A DNA stretch of 64,000 nucleotides from contig PBLD01000002.1 of NCBI GenBank assembly GCA_002722255.1, positions 32,972 to 96,971 of the forward strand, read 5' to 3'. This DNA is from Winogradskyella sp. Its GTDB lineage: Bacteria > Bacteroidota > Bacteroidia > Flavobacteriales > Flavobacteriaceae. The notes beneath the pieces are model-generated. The model did no database searches. It was not told where the DNA came from and worked only from the letters and a program-made list of their open reading frames with translations. Shown here in pieces: positions 33,403-40,413 of this stretch. The translations under genes were made by a program, and so were the position numbers. Position 1 is the stretch's first letter. Each line of letters opens with the position of its first letter.

Positions 33403-34236
33403 TTAAGCAGGTATCACCATAAATGGTGTCTGTAAGTGCATTGCAATTTTTGAAATCGTTGGTTTAAAGAACAGATTTTCAAAAAATGTATGTTTATTAT
33501 TTATCATTACAAGCAGTTCAGATTTATGTTCTTGCTGATAATCATAGATAACATCTGCAATGTCTTTTTCTTCTAAAATATCGTATGTGGTGTTGTAATC
33601 TGTAAATGTTTCTTTGATGAATTCTTTATGTATTCTTTGTAGAGATGTAAGTCCTAATATTGAAATATGCAGAACCTTTATATTGCTCTTGTGTAGTTTT
33701 AATATTTTTAGAATTGGCTGAAAATGCTTGTTTTTAAATGCAAGATTTAAATCTGAAGGGAACAATATATTCTCCAAGCCTACGAATTTATAATCATCTG
33801 GCACTGCAATAACTGGACAACAACGTTTGTTTATAATCTGTGTGGTATTGCTACCAAAAACGACCCTGTCAGAGTCTGTTGCGCCTTTTGTTCCCATGAC
33901 AATGAGATCTATATCATTATCAGACACTGCTCTCGAAATTCGATCTGGTAAAAACCCTTTTACGACTTCAACCTCGAACTCTTGTTCCATACCATATTTC
34001 CGCATTGACGAAAGTGCAAATTCGTAAAGACGTTCTTTAGATTCTTCCTGAAGAATTTTATGTATATCCTTTCCTATGAGTCCTTTTTCTATTTGATATT
34101 CATATGAAAATATGACTGGAGGATAGCAGTGTAAAAAGTGAAATTTACAGTCTTCATTTTTATACAATTCTAAAGCATAGGTAATAGCATTTTCAGAATT
34201 TTGTGAAAAATCGGTAGGCAATAAGATAGATAACAT
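33403..34236 (-). CDS. Tandem-domain universal stress protein (UspA family)
   Basis: A 277-residue two-domain Usp starting LSILLPTDFSQNSENAITYALELY. Domain 1 ends with GTKGATDSDRVVFGSNTTQII and CPVIAVP. Domain 2 is degenerate and ends INNKHTFFENLFFKPTISKIAMHLQTPFMVIP, close to that of 26411-27247, which points to duplication. It is a single-gene unit with its own box/-7 promoter. Confidence 0.88.
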   Translation of the reverse strand: MLSILLPTDFSQNSENAITYALELYKNEDCKFHFLHCYPPVIFSYEYQIEKGLIGKDIHKILQEESKERLYEFALSSMRKYGMEQEFEVEVVKGFLPDRISRAVSDNDIDLIVMGTKGATDSDRVVFGSNTTQIINKRCCPVIAVPDDYKFVGLENILFPSDLNLAFKNKHFQPILKILKLHKSNIKVLHISILGLTSLQRIHKEFIKETFTDYNTTYDILEEKDIADVIYDYQQEHKSELLVMINNKHTFFENLFFKPTISKIAMHLQTPFMVIPA

Positions 34237-34265
34237 AATCGAAGGGTTTTATGGTTCTTAGTATT

Positions 34266-34309
34266 TAAAGTTATGACTAAGATTTAAAATTTCCCATGAT
34301 ATTTGTCAG
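34266..34309 (-). promoter_or_regulatory. Crp/Fnr-box promoter of universal stress gene 33403
   Basis: On the minus strand: box CTGAC-AAAT-ATCAT (34296-34309), 22 bases, then TAACTTTA (34266-34273). Confidence 0.68.
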
Positions 34310-34361
34310 CTAAAAAATTAATAAACAATAGTTTAAGTCTGATTTTTTATGAAATAAAAAT

Positions 34362-34383
34362 GATTGCTCAATAACGAGCAATC
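34362..34383 (-). terminator. Intrinsic terminator of the small gene at 34412
   Basis: GATTGCTC-(six-base loop)-GAGCAATC; on the minus strand ATTTTTATTTC follows. It lies 28 bases after the stop at 34412, which supports the small gene as real. Confidence 0.7.
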
Positions 34384-34411
34384 ATTGATTGTTACTTTAA
34401 TTATAATAAAG

Positions 34412-34594
34412 CTAAGCCGAATACGATTGTTTTACAACAGCATTAGAAGATCTAAATTGATATTCTGGACTGTGAAGCATTTTGTGATAAAGATGTTCGT
34501 TTACCTTAACTGGTATTTCGAGATTAGGGAATTTGATATGGTAAACATTTCCTTTTTGATTAACTAATCTAACTTCAATAGGTTGTTTCTTCAT
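34412..34594 (-). CDS. Small basic protein, unknown function
   Basis: A 60-residue protein (MKKQPIEVRLVNQKGNVYHIKFPNLE...) with a strand-rich first half and a helix-strand tail (VNEHLYHKMLHSPEYQFR). No signal peptide or known motif is visible. Composition is protein-like and a terminator follows directly, so I regard it as a real gene, perhaps co-transcribed with the lipoprotein 36 bases upstream. Function unknown. Confidence 0.55.
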   Translation of the reverse strand: MKKQPIEVRLVNQKGNVYHIKFPNLEIPVKVNEHLYHKMLHSPEYQFRSSNAVVKQSYSA

Positions 34595-34630
34595 AATCTA
34601 ATTGTTTTAAAAATTAAACCATAAAAATTA

Positions 34631-35170
34631 TTACACCTGATTTTTTTCGATTGTCTTAGTTTTCTTCTCTTTTGGTTCTGTGTTTTCTGGTGGGATAATA
34701 TATCTGTTCTTGTTGTTAAAAAAGTTTTGTCGCATAGCTTCCATTTGTTTCATTATGGCATCCATGTTCGAGAAGCCTGATGGCATGCCACTAGAAAACA
34801 AATCATCTTTAAAAAAGTCATCAGAAAAAAACTGTTTCATAATCGAATCGTGTTCTGAGAATCCATTTAGTCTTGGAGACTGTAGCATAGAAAAGCGCTT
34901 TTGTATCATAGAATTCATTTGGTTAAAAATGCTGTCGCTTTCCATATTTTTTATATTTCCAGACGATGACCAACTATAAATAGAATCGTAACGGACTATA
35001 TTACCGTTTTCGTCTACTTCTTTATTCACCTTCCATGTGCCTTTAGGCTTTAGAAGGCTGTCTTTTTGAATTTCTAAATCTGAAGAATTTTTAGAAGAAT
35101 TCTCAGTGTCTTGTGCATTACAACTTGTAGCTAAAATTGCTACAAATAAAAAGAGCATTACTTTTTTCAT
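34631..35170 (-). CDS. Lipoprotein of unknown function
   Basis: A 179-residue protein with a lipobox (AILATSCNAQ) and a low-complexity, Ser/Met/Phe/Asp-rich body with repeated short helices (SDSIFNQMNSMIQKRFSML, EHDSIMKQFFSDDFFKDDLF, SNMDAIMKQMEAMRQNFF). The C-terminus is Lys-rich. The helical repeats may bind a partner. It lies at the right end of the stress island, divergent from an RNA methyltransferase gene, without a visible Crp/Fnr box. Confidence 0.62.
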   Translation of the reverse strand: MKKVMLFLFVAILATSCNAQDTENSSKNSSDLEIQKDSLLKPKGTWKVNKEVDENGNIVRYDSIYSWSSSGNIKNMESDSIFNQMNSMIQKRFSMLQSPRLNGFSEHDSIMKQFFSDDFFKDDLFSSGMPSGFSNMDAIMKQMEAMRQNFFNNKNRYIIPPENTEPKEKKTKTIEKNQV

Positions 35171-35270
35171 TTTTTACAATTTTAAATTAGACATCTGCCA
35201 TCTAAAAATCAAAAAAAATGCCATTCCAATACGAACTTACATTTTGTCAGTATATCTTATTTTTGCAACT

Positions 35271-35729
35271 ATGACAGACAATTTTGTAAACGAATTTTTT
35301 GGTATAGGTATACAAAATGGTAAAACGCCAGAGAATCTTGGTGTACTATGGAGATCAGCACAAAACTTAGGTGCTAGTTTTATTTTTACCATTGGTAATC
35401 GGTATGCAAAACAAGCCTGCGATACACATAATGCTGTAAAATCGATGCCTTATTTTCATTATGATACTTTCGATGAGTTTTTTAATAATTTGCCTAAAGG
35501 TGCTAGGTTAGTAGGTGTAGAGTTAACAGATAACGCAGTAGATTTAGAGACATTTCATCATCCAAGACGATGTGTCTATCTTTTGGGAGCAGAAGACCAT
35601 GGGTTGTCTAAACAAGCCATAGAAAAGAGTCATTTTTTGGTAAAATTCAAATCGCAACTAAGCCTTAATGTGTCTGTAGCAGGTAGTATTGTAATGTACG
35701 ACAGAGGAATTAACAAACCTAGATCGTAA
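35271..35729 (+). CDS. SpoU/TrmH-family RNA 2'-O-methyltransferase
   Basis: The start at 35271 (MTDNFVNEFFGIGIQNGKTPENLGVLWRSAQNLG) gives 152 residues, the size of TrmL-like SPOUT enzymes; an upstream ATG at 35106 runs through the promoter. Motif 1 (NLGVLWRSAQNLGA), motif 2 (CVYLLGAEDHGLS) and motif 3 (LNVSVAGSIVMYD; usually SLNVSVA) form the SAM-binding trefoil knot. It should methylate the ribose of a tRNA or rRNA base. The -7 element TATTTTTG (35258-35265) ends five bases before the ATG, so the mRNA may be leaderless. Confidence 0.84.
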   Translation: MTDNFVNEFFGIGIQNGKTPENLGVLWRSAQNLGASFIFTIGNRYAKQACDTHNAVKSMPYFHYDTFDEFFNNLPKGARLVGVELTDNAVDLETFHHPRRCVYLLGAEDHGLSKQAIEKSHFLVKFKSQLSLNVSVAGSIVMYDRGINKPRS

Positions 35730-35737
35730 GTTTTTAT

Positions 35738-37405
35738 TTAAAACAAACCACTAATTTCACCACTGTCGCTAATGTCAATACCTTCAGATGCTGGATGCGT
35801 TGGTAAACCAGGCATACGCATTATTTCGCCAGTAATAGGAATTAAAAAACCAGCTCCAGATGCAATTTCTATCTCACGAACAGTAATTATAAAATCTTTT
35901 GGTCTGCCCAGTAATTTAGGATTATCGGATAATGATTTTTGAGTTTTTGCAATACAAATTGGTAGCTTATCTAGTTTTAGGTCTTTAATACGTTTTAGTT
36001 GCCGTTTGGCACTTGTGTTATAATCAACATGTTCAGCACCATAAATTTTTTGAGCTATGGTTTCAATCTTTGTTTCAACATCCATGTCCCAGTCATAAAG
36101 TGGTTTAAATTTTGCTTTACTTGCTTCTGCAACTTCAATAACATGTTCTGCAAGTTTTAATGCGCCTTTACCACCTTTAGCCCAAACATTGGCTACTGCA
36201 ACTCTGATATTTTTAATTTTAGCTAAGTCTTTTATGAGTTGAATTTCTTCTTTAGTGTCGGACTTAAATTTATTGATAGCGATTATAGGAGTAACACCAA
36301 ATTGCTGAATATTTTCAATATGTTTTTCTAAATTAGGAAGGCCTTGTCTCAGTGCCTCAACATTTGGTTCATTTAAAGTTTTTAAATCGGCACCTCCATG
36401 ATATTTAAGGGCACGTATTGTTGTGGTTAATATAACTGCTTTTGGAGATATGTTGGCACTTTGGCATTTAATATCAAAAAACTTCTCAGCTCCTAAGTCA
36501 AAACCAAAACCAGCTTCAGTTACAGTATAATCAGAAAAAGACATTCCCATTAAAGTGCCTATAACGGAGTTGGTACCTTGAGCAATATTAGCAAATGGTC
36601 CGCCATGAATTATAGCTGGATTACCTTCAATGGTTTGTACTAAATTGGGTTTTATAGCATGCTTTAAAAGTGTGGCCATAGCTCCAGCAACTTTTAAGTC
36701 TCTTGCATATATGGGCTGTTTCGAAAATGTGTAACCTATAAAGATATTTCCCAGTCGATTCTTGAGGTCACTAAGGTCTTTTGAAATACATAAAATCGCC
36801 ATAATTTCAGAAGCAGCAGTAATATCAAAGCCAGTTTCTCTTGGGATTCCAGAGGTTGTGCCGCCAAGACCAACAATTATACGTCTTAGTGCTCTATCGT
36901 TCATATCAACAACACGTTTCCAGGTAATTGTTCTTGGGTCTAATCCTACGGAATTTGTTTTGCTTTGTATATTATTATCTATAACTGCAGCCAAAAGGTT
37001 ATGCGCTTTTTCAATGGCTGAGAAATCACCAGTAAAGTGTAAGTTAATATCCTCTAGAGGTAATACTTGCGAATAGCCTCCACCTGTTGCTCCACCTTTT
37101 ATACCAAAAACAGGACCTAAGGAAGGTTCTCTTAAAACAACGGTTGTTTTTTTATTTAGTTGGTTTAGGGCTTCAGATAAGCCTATAGAAATTGTTGTTT
37201 TGCCTTCTCCAGCAGGAGTAGGTGAGATTGCAGAAACTAGTATAAGATTACTTTTCTTGGCTTTATTTCTATTAATGAGCGATAATGGAAGCTTGGCTTT
37301 ATCATTACCATACATTTCTATATTATTTGGATCAATACCAAACTTCTCTGCTATTTCGGTTATGGGCTTTAGTTTTACTTTTTTGGCAATCTGAAGATCA
37401 GTCAT
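35738..37405 (-). CDS. fhs: Formate-tetrahydrofolate ligase
   Basis: With the start at 37405 the protein has 555 residues, the usual size, and begins MTDLQIAKKVKLKPITEIAEKFGI as expected for the family. The ATP loop is TPAGEGKTTISIGL (about 58-71) and FTHFS motifs LREPSLGPVFGIKGGATGGGYSQV and EAGFGFDLGAEKF are intact. It makes 10-formyl-THF from formate, THF and ATP. An ATG at 37435 would lie in the -7 element of the promoter described at 37433-37476, which supports the later start. The Crp/Fnr-type promoter suggests use of formate when oxygen is low. Confidence 0.93.
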   Translation of the reverse strand: MTDLQIAKKVKLKPITEIAEKFGIDPNNIEMYGNDKAKLPLSLINRNKAKKSNLILVSAISPTPAGEGKTTISIGLSEALNQLNKKTTVVLREPSLGPVFGIKGGATGGGYSQVLPLEDINLHFTGDFSAIEKAHNLLAAVIDNNIQSKTNSVGLDPRTITWKRVVDMNDRALRRIIVGLGGTTSGIPRETGFDITAASEIMAILCISKDLSDLKNRLGNIFIGYTFSKQPIYARDLKVAGAMATLLKHAIKPNLVQTIEGNPAIIHGGPFANIAQGTNSVIGTLMGMSFSDYTVTEAGFGFDLGAEKFFDIKCQSANISPKAVILTTTIRALKYHGGADLKTLNEPNVEALRQGLPNLEKHIENIQQFGVTPIIAINKFKSDTKEEIQLIKDLAKIKNIRVAVANVWAKGGKGALKLAEHVIEVAEASKAKFKPLYDWDMDVETKIETIAQKIYGAEHVDYNTSAKRQLKRIKDLKLDKLPICIAKTQKSLSDNPKLLGRPKDFIITVREIEIASGAGFLIPITGEIMRMPGLPTHPASEGIDISDSGEISGLF

Positions 37406-37432
37406 AGTTTTTAAGATGAATTCATACAAATT

Positions 37433-37476
37433 CAAATTTAGACCATTGAAATCAGATAAATGGTGATTTTTGTCAT
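37433..37476 (-). promoter_or_regulatory. Crp/Fnr-box promoter of fhs
   Basis: On the minus strand: box ATGAC-AAAA-ATCAC (37463-37476), 22 bases, then a perfect -7 element TAAATTTG (37433-37440). Transcription would start near 37428, 23 bases before the chosen ATG. Confidence 0.65.
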
Positions 37477-37546
37477 GTGTGAAAATGTATCGGTCTATTG
37501 AGAACTTATAAACTTAAAGGTTGTAACTTTGCCAAAACTTTGATAC

Positions 37547-38428
37547 ATGCATAAAGCTGGTTTTGTAAATATTATTGGTAATCCAAACGTCGGTAAATCG
37601 ACCTTGATGAACGCTTTTGTTGGTGAGAAGCTATCCATCATAACATCGAAAGCACAAACCACAAGACATAGAATCCTTGGAATTGTTAATGGTGAAGACT
37701 TTCAAATGGTGTTGAGTGATACACCAGGTATCATAAAACCAGCCTACGAGTTACAATCCTCAATGATGGATTTTGTAAAGTCCGCTTTTGAAGATGCAGA
37801 TGTGCTAATCTACATGGTTGAAATAGGTGAGAAGGAACTCAAAGATGAAGCCTTTTTTAAGAAAATTACCAATTCTAAAATTCCTGTTTTATTACTGTTA
37901 AATAAAATAGATAACTCAAACCAAGAGCAATTAGAAGAACAAGCGGAATTATGGCAAAGTAAAGTGCCAAATGCAGAGTTTTATCCAATTTCTGCTTTAA
38001 ATGGTTTCAATGTTCAAAATGTATTTCAAAGAATAATTGAGTTATTACCAGAGTCTCCGCCATTTTATCCTAAAGATCAATTAACTGATAAGCCAGAGCG
38101 CTTTTTTGTTAATGAAGCGATTAGAGAAAAAATATTGCTTCACTATAAAAAGGAAATCCCATATTCTGTAGAGGTTGATACCGAAGAGTTTTTTGAAGAG
38201 GAAAACATTATAAGAATTCGCTCTGTCATTATGGTAGAGCGCGATACACAAAAAGGGATTATTATAGGTCACAAGGGTTCTGCTTTAAAGCGTGTTGGAG
38301 TAGAAGCTAGAAAAGATTTAGAAAAGTTTTTTGGTAAACAAATTCACTTGGAATTATACGTTAAGGTGAACAAAAACTGGAGATCGAATCAAAAACAATT
38401 AAAACGATTTGGGTATAACCAGAAGTAA
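37547..38428 (+). CDS. era: Era GTPase
   Basis: A 293-residue GTPase with G1 GNPNVGKSTL, G2 TTRHRILG, G3 DTPG, G4 NKID and a C-terminal KH domain (IGHKGSALKRVGVEARKDLEKFF). Era binds the 3' end of 16S rRNA and helps mature the small ribosomal subunit. A -7-like element TAACTTTG (37524-37531) is close upstream. Convergent with the next gene (two bases between stops). Confidence 0.95.
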   Translation: MHKAGFVNIIGNPNVGKSTLMNAFVGEKLSIITSKAQTTRHRILGIVNGEDFQMVLSDTPGIIKPAYELQSSMMDFVKSAFEDADVLIYMVEIGEKELKDEAFFKKITNSKIPVLLLLNKIDNSNQEQLEEQAELWQSKVPNAEFYPISALNGFNVQNVFQRIIELLPESPPFYPKDQLTDKPERFFVNEAIREKILLHYKKEIPYSVEVDTEEFFEEENIIRIRSVIMVERDTQKGIIIGHKGSALKRVGVEARKDLEKFFGKQIHLELYVKVNKNWRSNQKQLKRFGYNQK

Positions 38429-38429
38429 G

Positions 38430-38951
38430 TTATTCTACTGCATGTATATCTTTACTTCGCAACGTATCTCGCATAAAATGATGTAATTGATGCATTTGCT
38501 CCATACCAGCTTTTTTGCCAAGTCTTCCGCTAAAATAAAGAGCAAACCAAACAACTATCATAAGTAAGGTAACAAAAAGCTGTATGGCAAAATTATTACC
38601 CAGAGACCAATTGACGTAAGCCCAAATCCCAAATCCAAAAAAGAAAGCAGCAGCAGCAAAATGAAAGAACATAAACATGGTCCATACTGTTGGGTTAGGT
38701 CCAAATAGACCATAAATAGTGCTAAGCTTTTCATTGTCGTAATCCTCATTGATTTCAAGATGCAATTGTGGTGACCAAAAGTGCTGCTTAGCTTTGGGTA
38801 TTTTTATAAACACATGGTCATCAACACGTGTTACAATAAATTCAGATTGACTTTTACCTTCTTTTTCAAATAGTGATAACAGACTTTCATTGTCATGACT
38901 GACATTGAATTTAAATCTTGGCCTTAAAACAATTTCGTTAGAAAGTTCCAT
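38430..38951 (-). CDS. Two-helix membrane protein of unknown function
   Basis: I choose the ATG at 38951 (MELSNEIVLRPRFKFNV), giving 173 residues; the one at 38999 adds a hydrophobic stretch unlike a normal start. Residues 1-90 are soluble and beta-rich (HVFIKIPKAKQHFWSPQLHLEI), then two helices (TVWTMFMFFHFAAAAFFFGFGIW and FAIQLFVTLLMIVVWFALYF) and a His/Met-rich tail. Relatives sit between era and der in flavobacteria and are sometimes mislabelled GTP-binding proteins. No function known. Confidence 0.65.
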   Translation of the reverse strand: MELSNEIVLRPRFKFNVSHDNESLLSLFEKEGKSQSEFIVTRVDDHVFIKIPKAKQHFWSPQLHLEINEDYDNEKLSTIYGLFGPNPTVWTMFMFFHFAAAAFFFGFGIWAYVNWSLGNNFAIQLFVTLLMIVVWFALYFSGRLGKKAGMEQMHQLHHFMRDTLRSKDIHAVE

Positions 38952-39094
38952 TATAAATAATATTAATTTCAATTTACATATTTTCTTAATTAAACTCAAA
39001 ACTTAAATTCCAAATACATAAATCGTTAATCTAAAATTAAACCCTACCTTTGCTACCGCTTACAGGATATGTAATGCAGATTAAATTATAATAT

Positions 39095-40399
39095 ATGGGA
39101 AACATTGTTGCAATAGTAGGAAGACCAAATGTTGGTAAATCAACGTTTTTTAATCGTTTAATAAAAAGGCGTGAAGCTATAGTTGATGCCGTTAGTGGTG
39201 TAACCAGAGACCGTCACTATGGTAAAACCGACTGGAATGGAAGAGAGTTTTCACTCATTGATACTGGTGGCTATGTCGTTGGTAGCGATGATATTTTTGA
39301 AGCCGAAATAGATAAGCAGGTAGAACTAGCAATAGATGAAGCAGATGCCATCATCTTTATGGTAGATGTAGAAACAGGTGTTACTGGTATGGATGAGGAT
39401 GTGGCAAAACTTTTGAGAAAAGTAGAAAAACCGGTTTTCCTTGTTGTAAATAAAGTAGATAACAATAAGCGAGGTGAAGATGCTGTTGAATTTTATTCGC
39501 TTGGTTTAGGTGATTATTATACCATAGCGAGTATCAATGGTAGTGGAACGGGAGATTTATTAGATGCTGTTGTAGAAGCCTTACCAGAAAAAGAAGAAGT
39601 AGAAGAAGAGCAACTGCCAAGATTTGCAGTAGTTGGTCGTCCTAATGCTGGTAAATCATCATTTATAAATGCATTAATTGGTGAAGATCGTTACATCGTA
39701 ACAGACATTGCTGGTACTACAAGAGACTCTATCGATACAAAGTATAACCGTTTTGGATTTGAATTTAATCTGGTTGATACAGCTGGTATTCGTCGCAAAT
39801 CTAAAGTTAAAGAGGATTTAGAGTTTTACTCAGTAATGCGAAGCATAAGAGCTATAGAGCATTGCGACGTTTGTTTGTTAGTGCTAGATGCTACAAGAGG
39901 TTTTGATGGTCAGGTTCAGAATATTTTCTGGCTAGCTGAGCGCAACAGAAAAGGAATCGTAATTTTAGTAAATAAATGGGACTTGGTTGAAAAAGATAAC
40001 AAAACAGCCAAGGAATTTGAAAAACACATCAGACAAGAAATAGCACCTTTTACAGATGTGCCAATTGTATTTATTTCAGTATTAAATAAACAACGAATTT
40101 TTAAAGCAATAGAAACTGCTGTAGAAGTTTATAAAAACAGAGCTAAGAGGATTAAAACCAGTGTTTTAAACGAAACGTTATTGCCAATTATAGAACATAA
40201 CCCTCCACCAGCTTATAAAGGAAAGTACGTGAAGATAAAGTATATAATGCAGCTGCCAACTCCACAACCTCAGTTTGCATTTTTCTGTAATTTGCCTCAA
40301 TACGTTAAGGATCCTTACAGACGTTTTTTAGAAAACCAGCTTAGAGACCACTTTGATTTTAATGGAGTACCTGTAAGTGTTTACATGCGAAAAAAATAG
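39095..40399 (+). CDS. der: Der (EngA) double GTPase
   Basis: The 434-residue protein has two tandem GTPase domains: G1 motifs [10 protein letters not shown] (about 8-17) and [10 protein letters not shown] (about 181), G3 DTGG and DTAG, G4 NKVD and NKWD, and a C-terminal KH-like domain (about 350-434, [17 protein letters not shown]). It acts in 50S subunit assembly. A perfect -7 element TACCTTTG lies about 45 bases upstream of the ATG. Confidence 0.95.
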   Translation: MGNIVAIVGRPNVGKSTFFNRLIKRREAIVDAVSGVTRDRHYGKTDWNGREFSLIDTGGYVVGSDDIFEAEIDKQVELAIDEADAIIFMVDVETGVTGMDEDVAKLLRKVEKPVFLVVNKVDNNKRGEDAVEFYSLGLGDYYTIASINGSGTGDLLDAVVEALPEKEEVEEEQLPRFAVVGRPNAGKSSFINALIGEDRYIVTDIAGTTRDSIDTKYNRFGFEFNLVDTAGIRRKSKVKEDLEFYSVMRSIRAIEHCDVCLLVLDATRGFDGQVQNIFWLAERNRKGIVILVNKWDLVEKDNKTAKEFEKHIRQEIAPFTDVPIVFISVLNKQRIFKAIETAVEVYKNRAKRIKTSVLNETLLPIIEHNPPPAYKGKYVKIKYIMQLPTPQPQFAFFCNLPQYVKDPYRRFLENQLRDHFDFNGVPVSVYMRKK

Positions 40400-40413
40400 T
40401 ACTTTTATTCGCT

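Noticed and set aside
35106-35270. N-terminal extension of the SpoU methyltransferase
   Set aside because: The segment overlaps the divergent lipoprotein gene and the promoter, and adds no family motif. The start at 35271 gives the normal length.
37406-37435. N-terminal extension MNLYEFILKT of formate-THF ligase
   Set aside because: It would begin within the -7 element of the promoter, and the family N-terminus begins at the internal Met at 37405.
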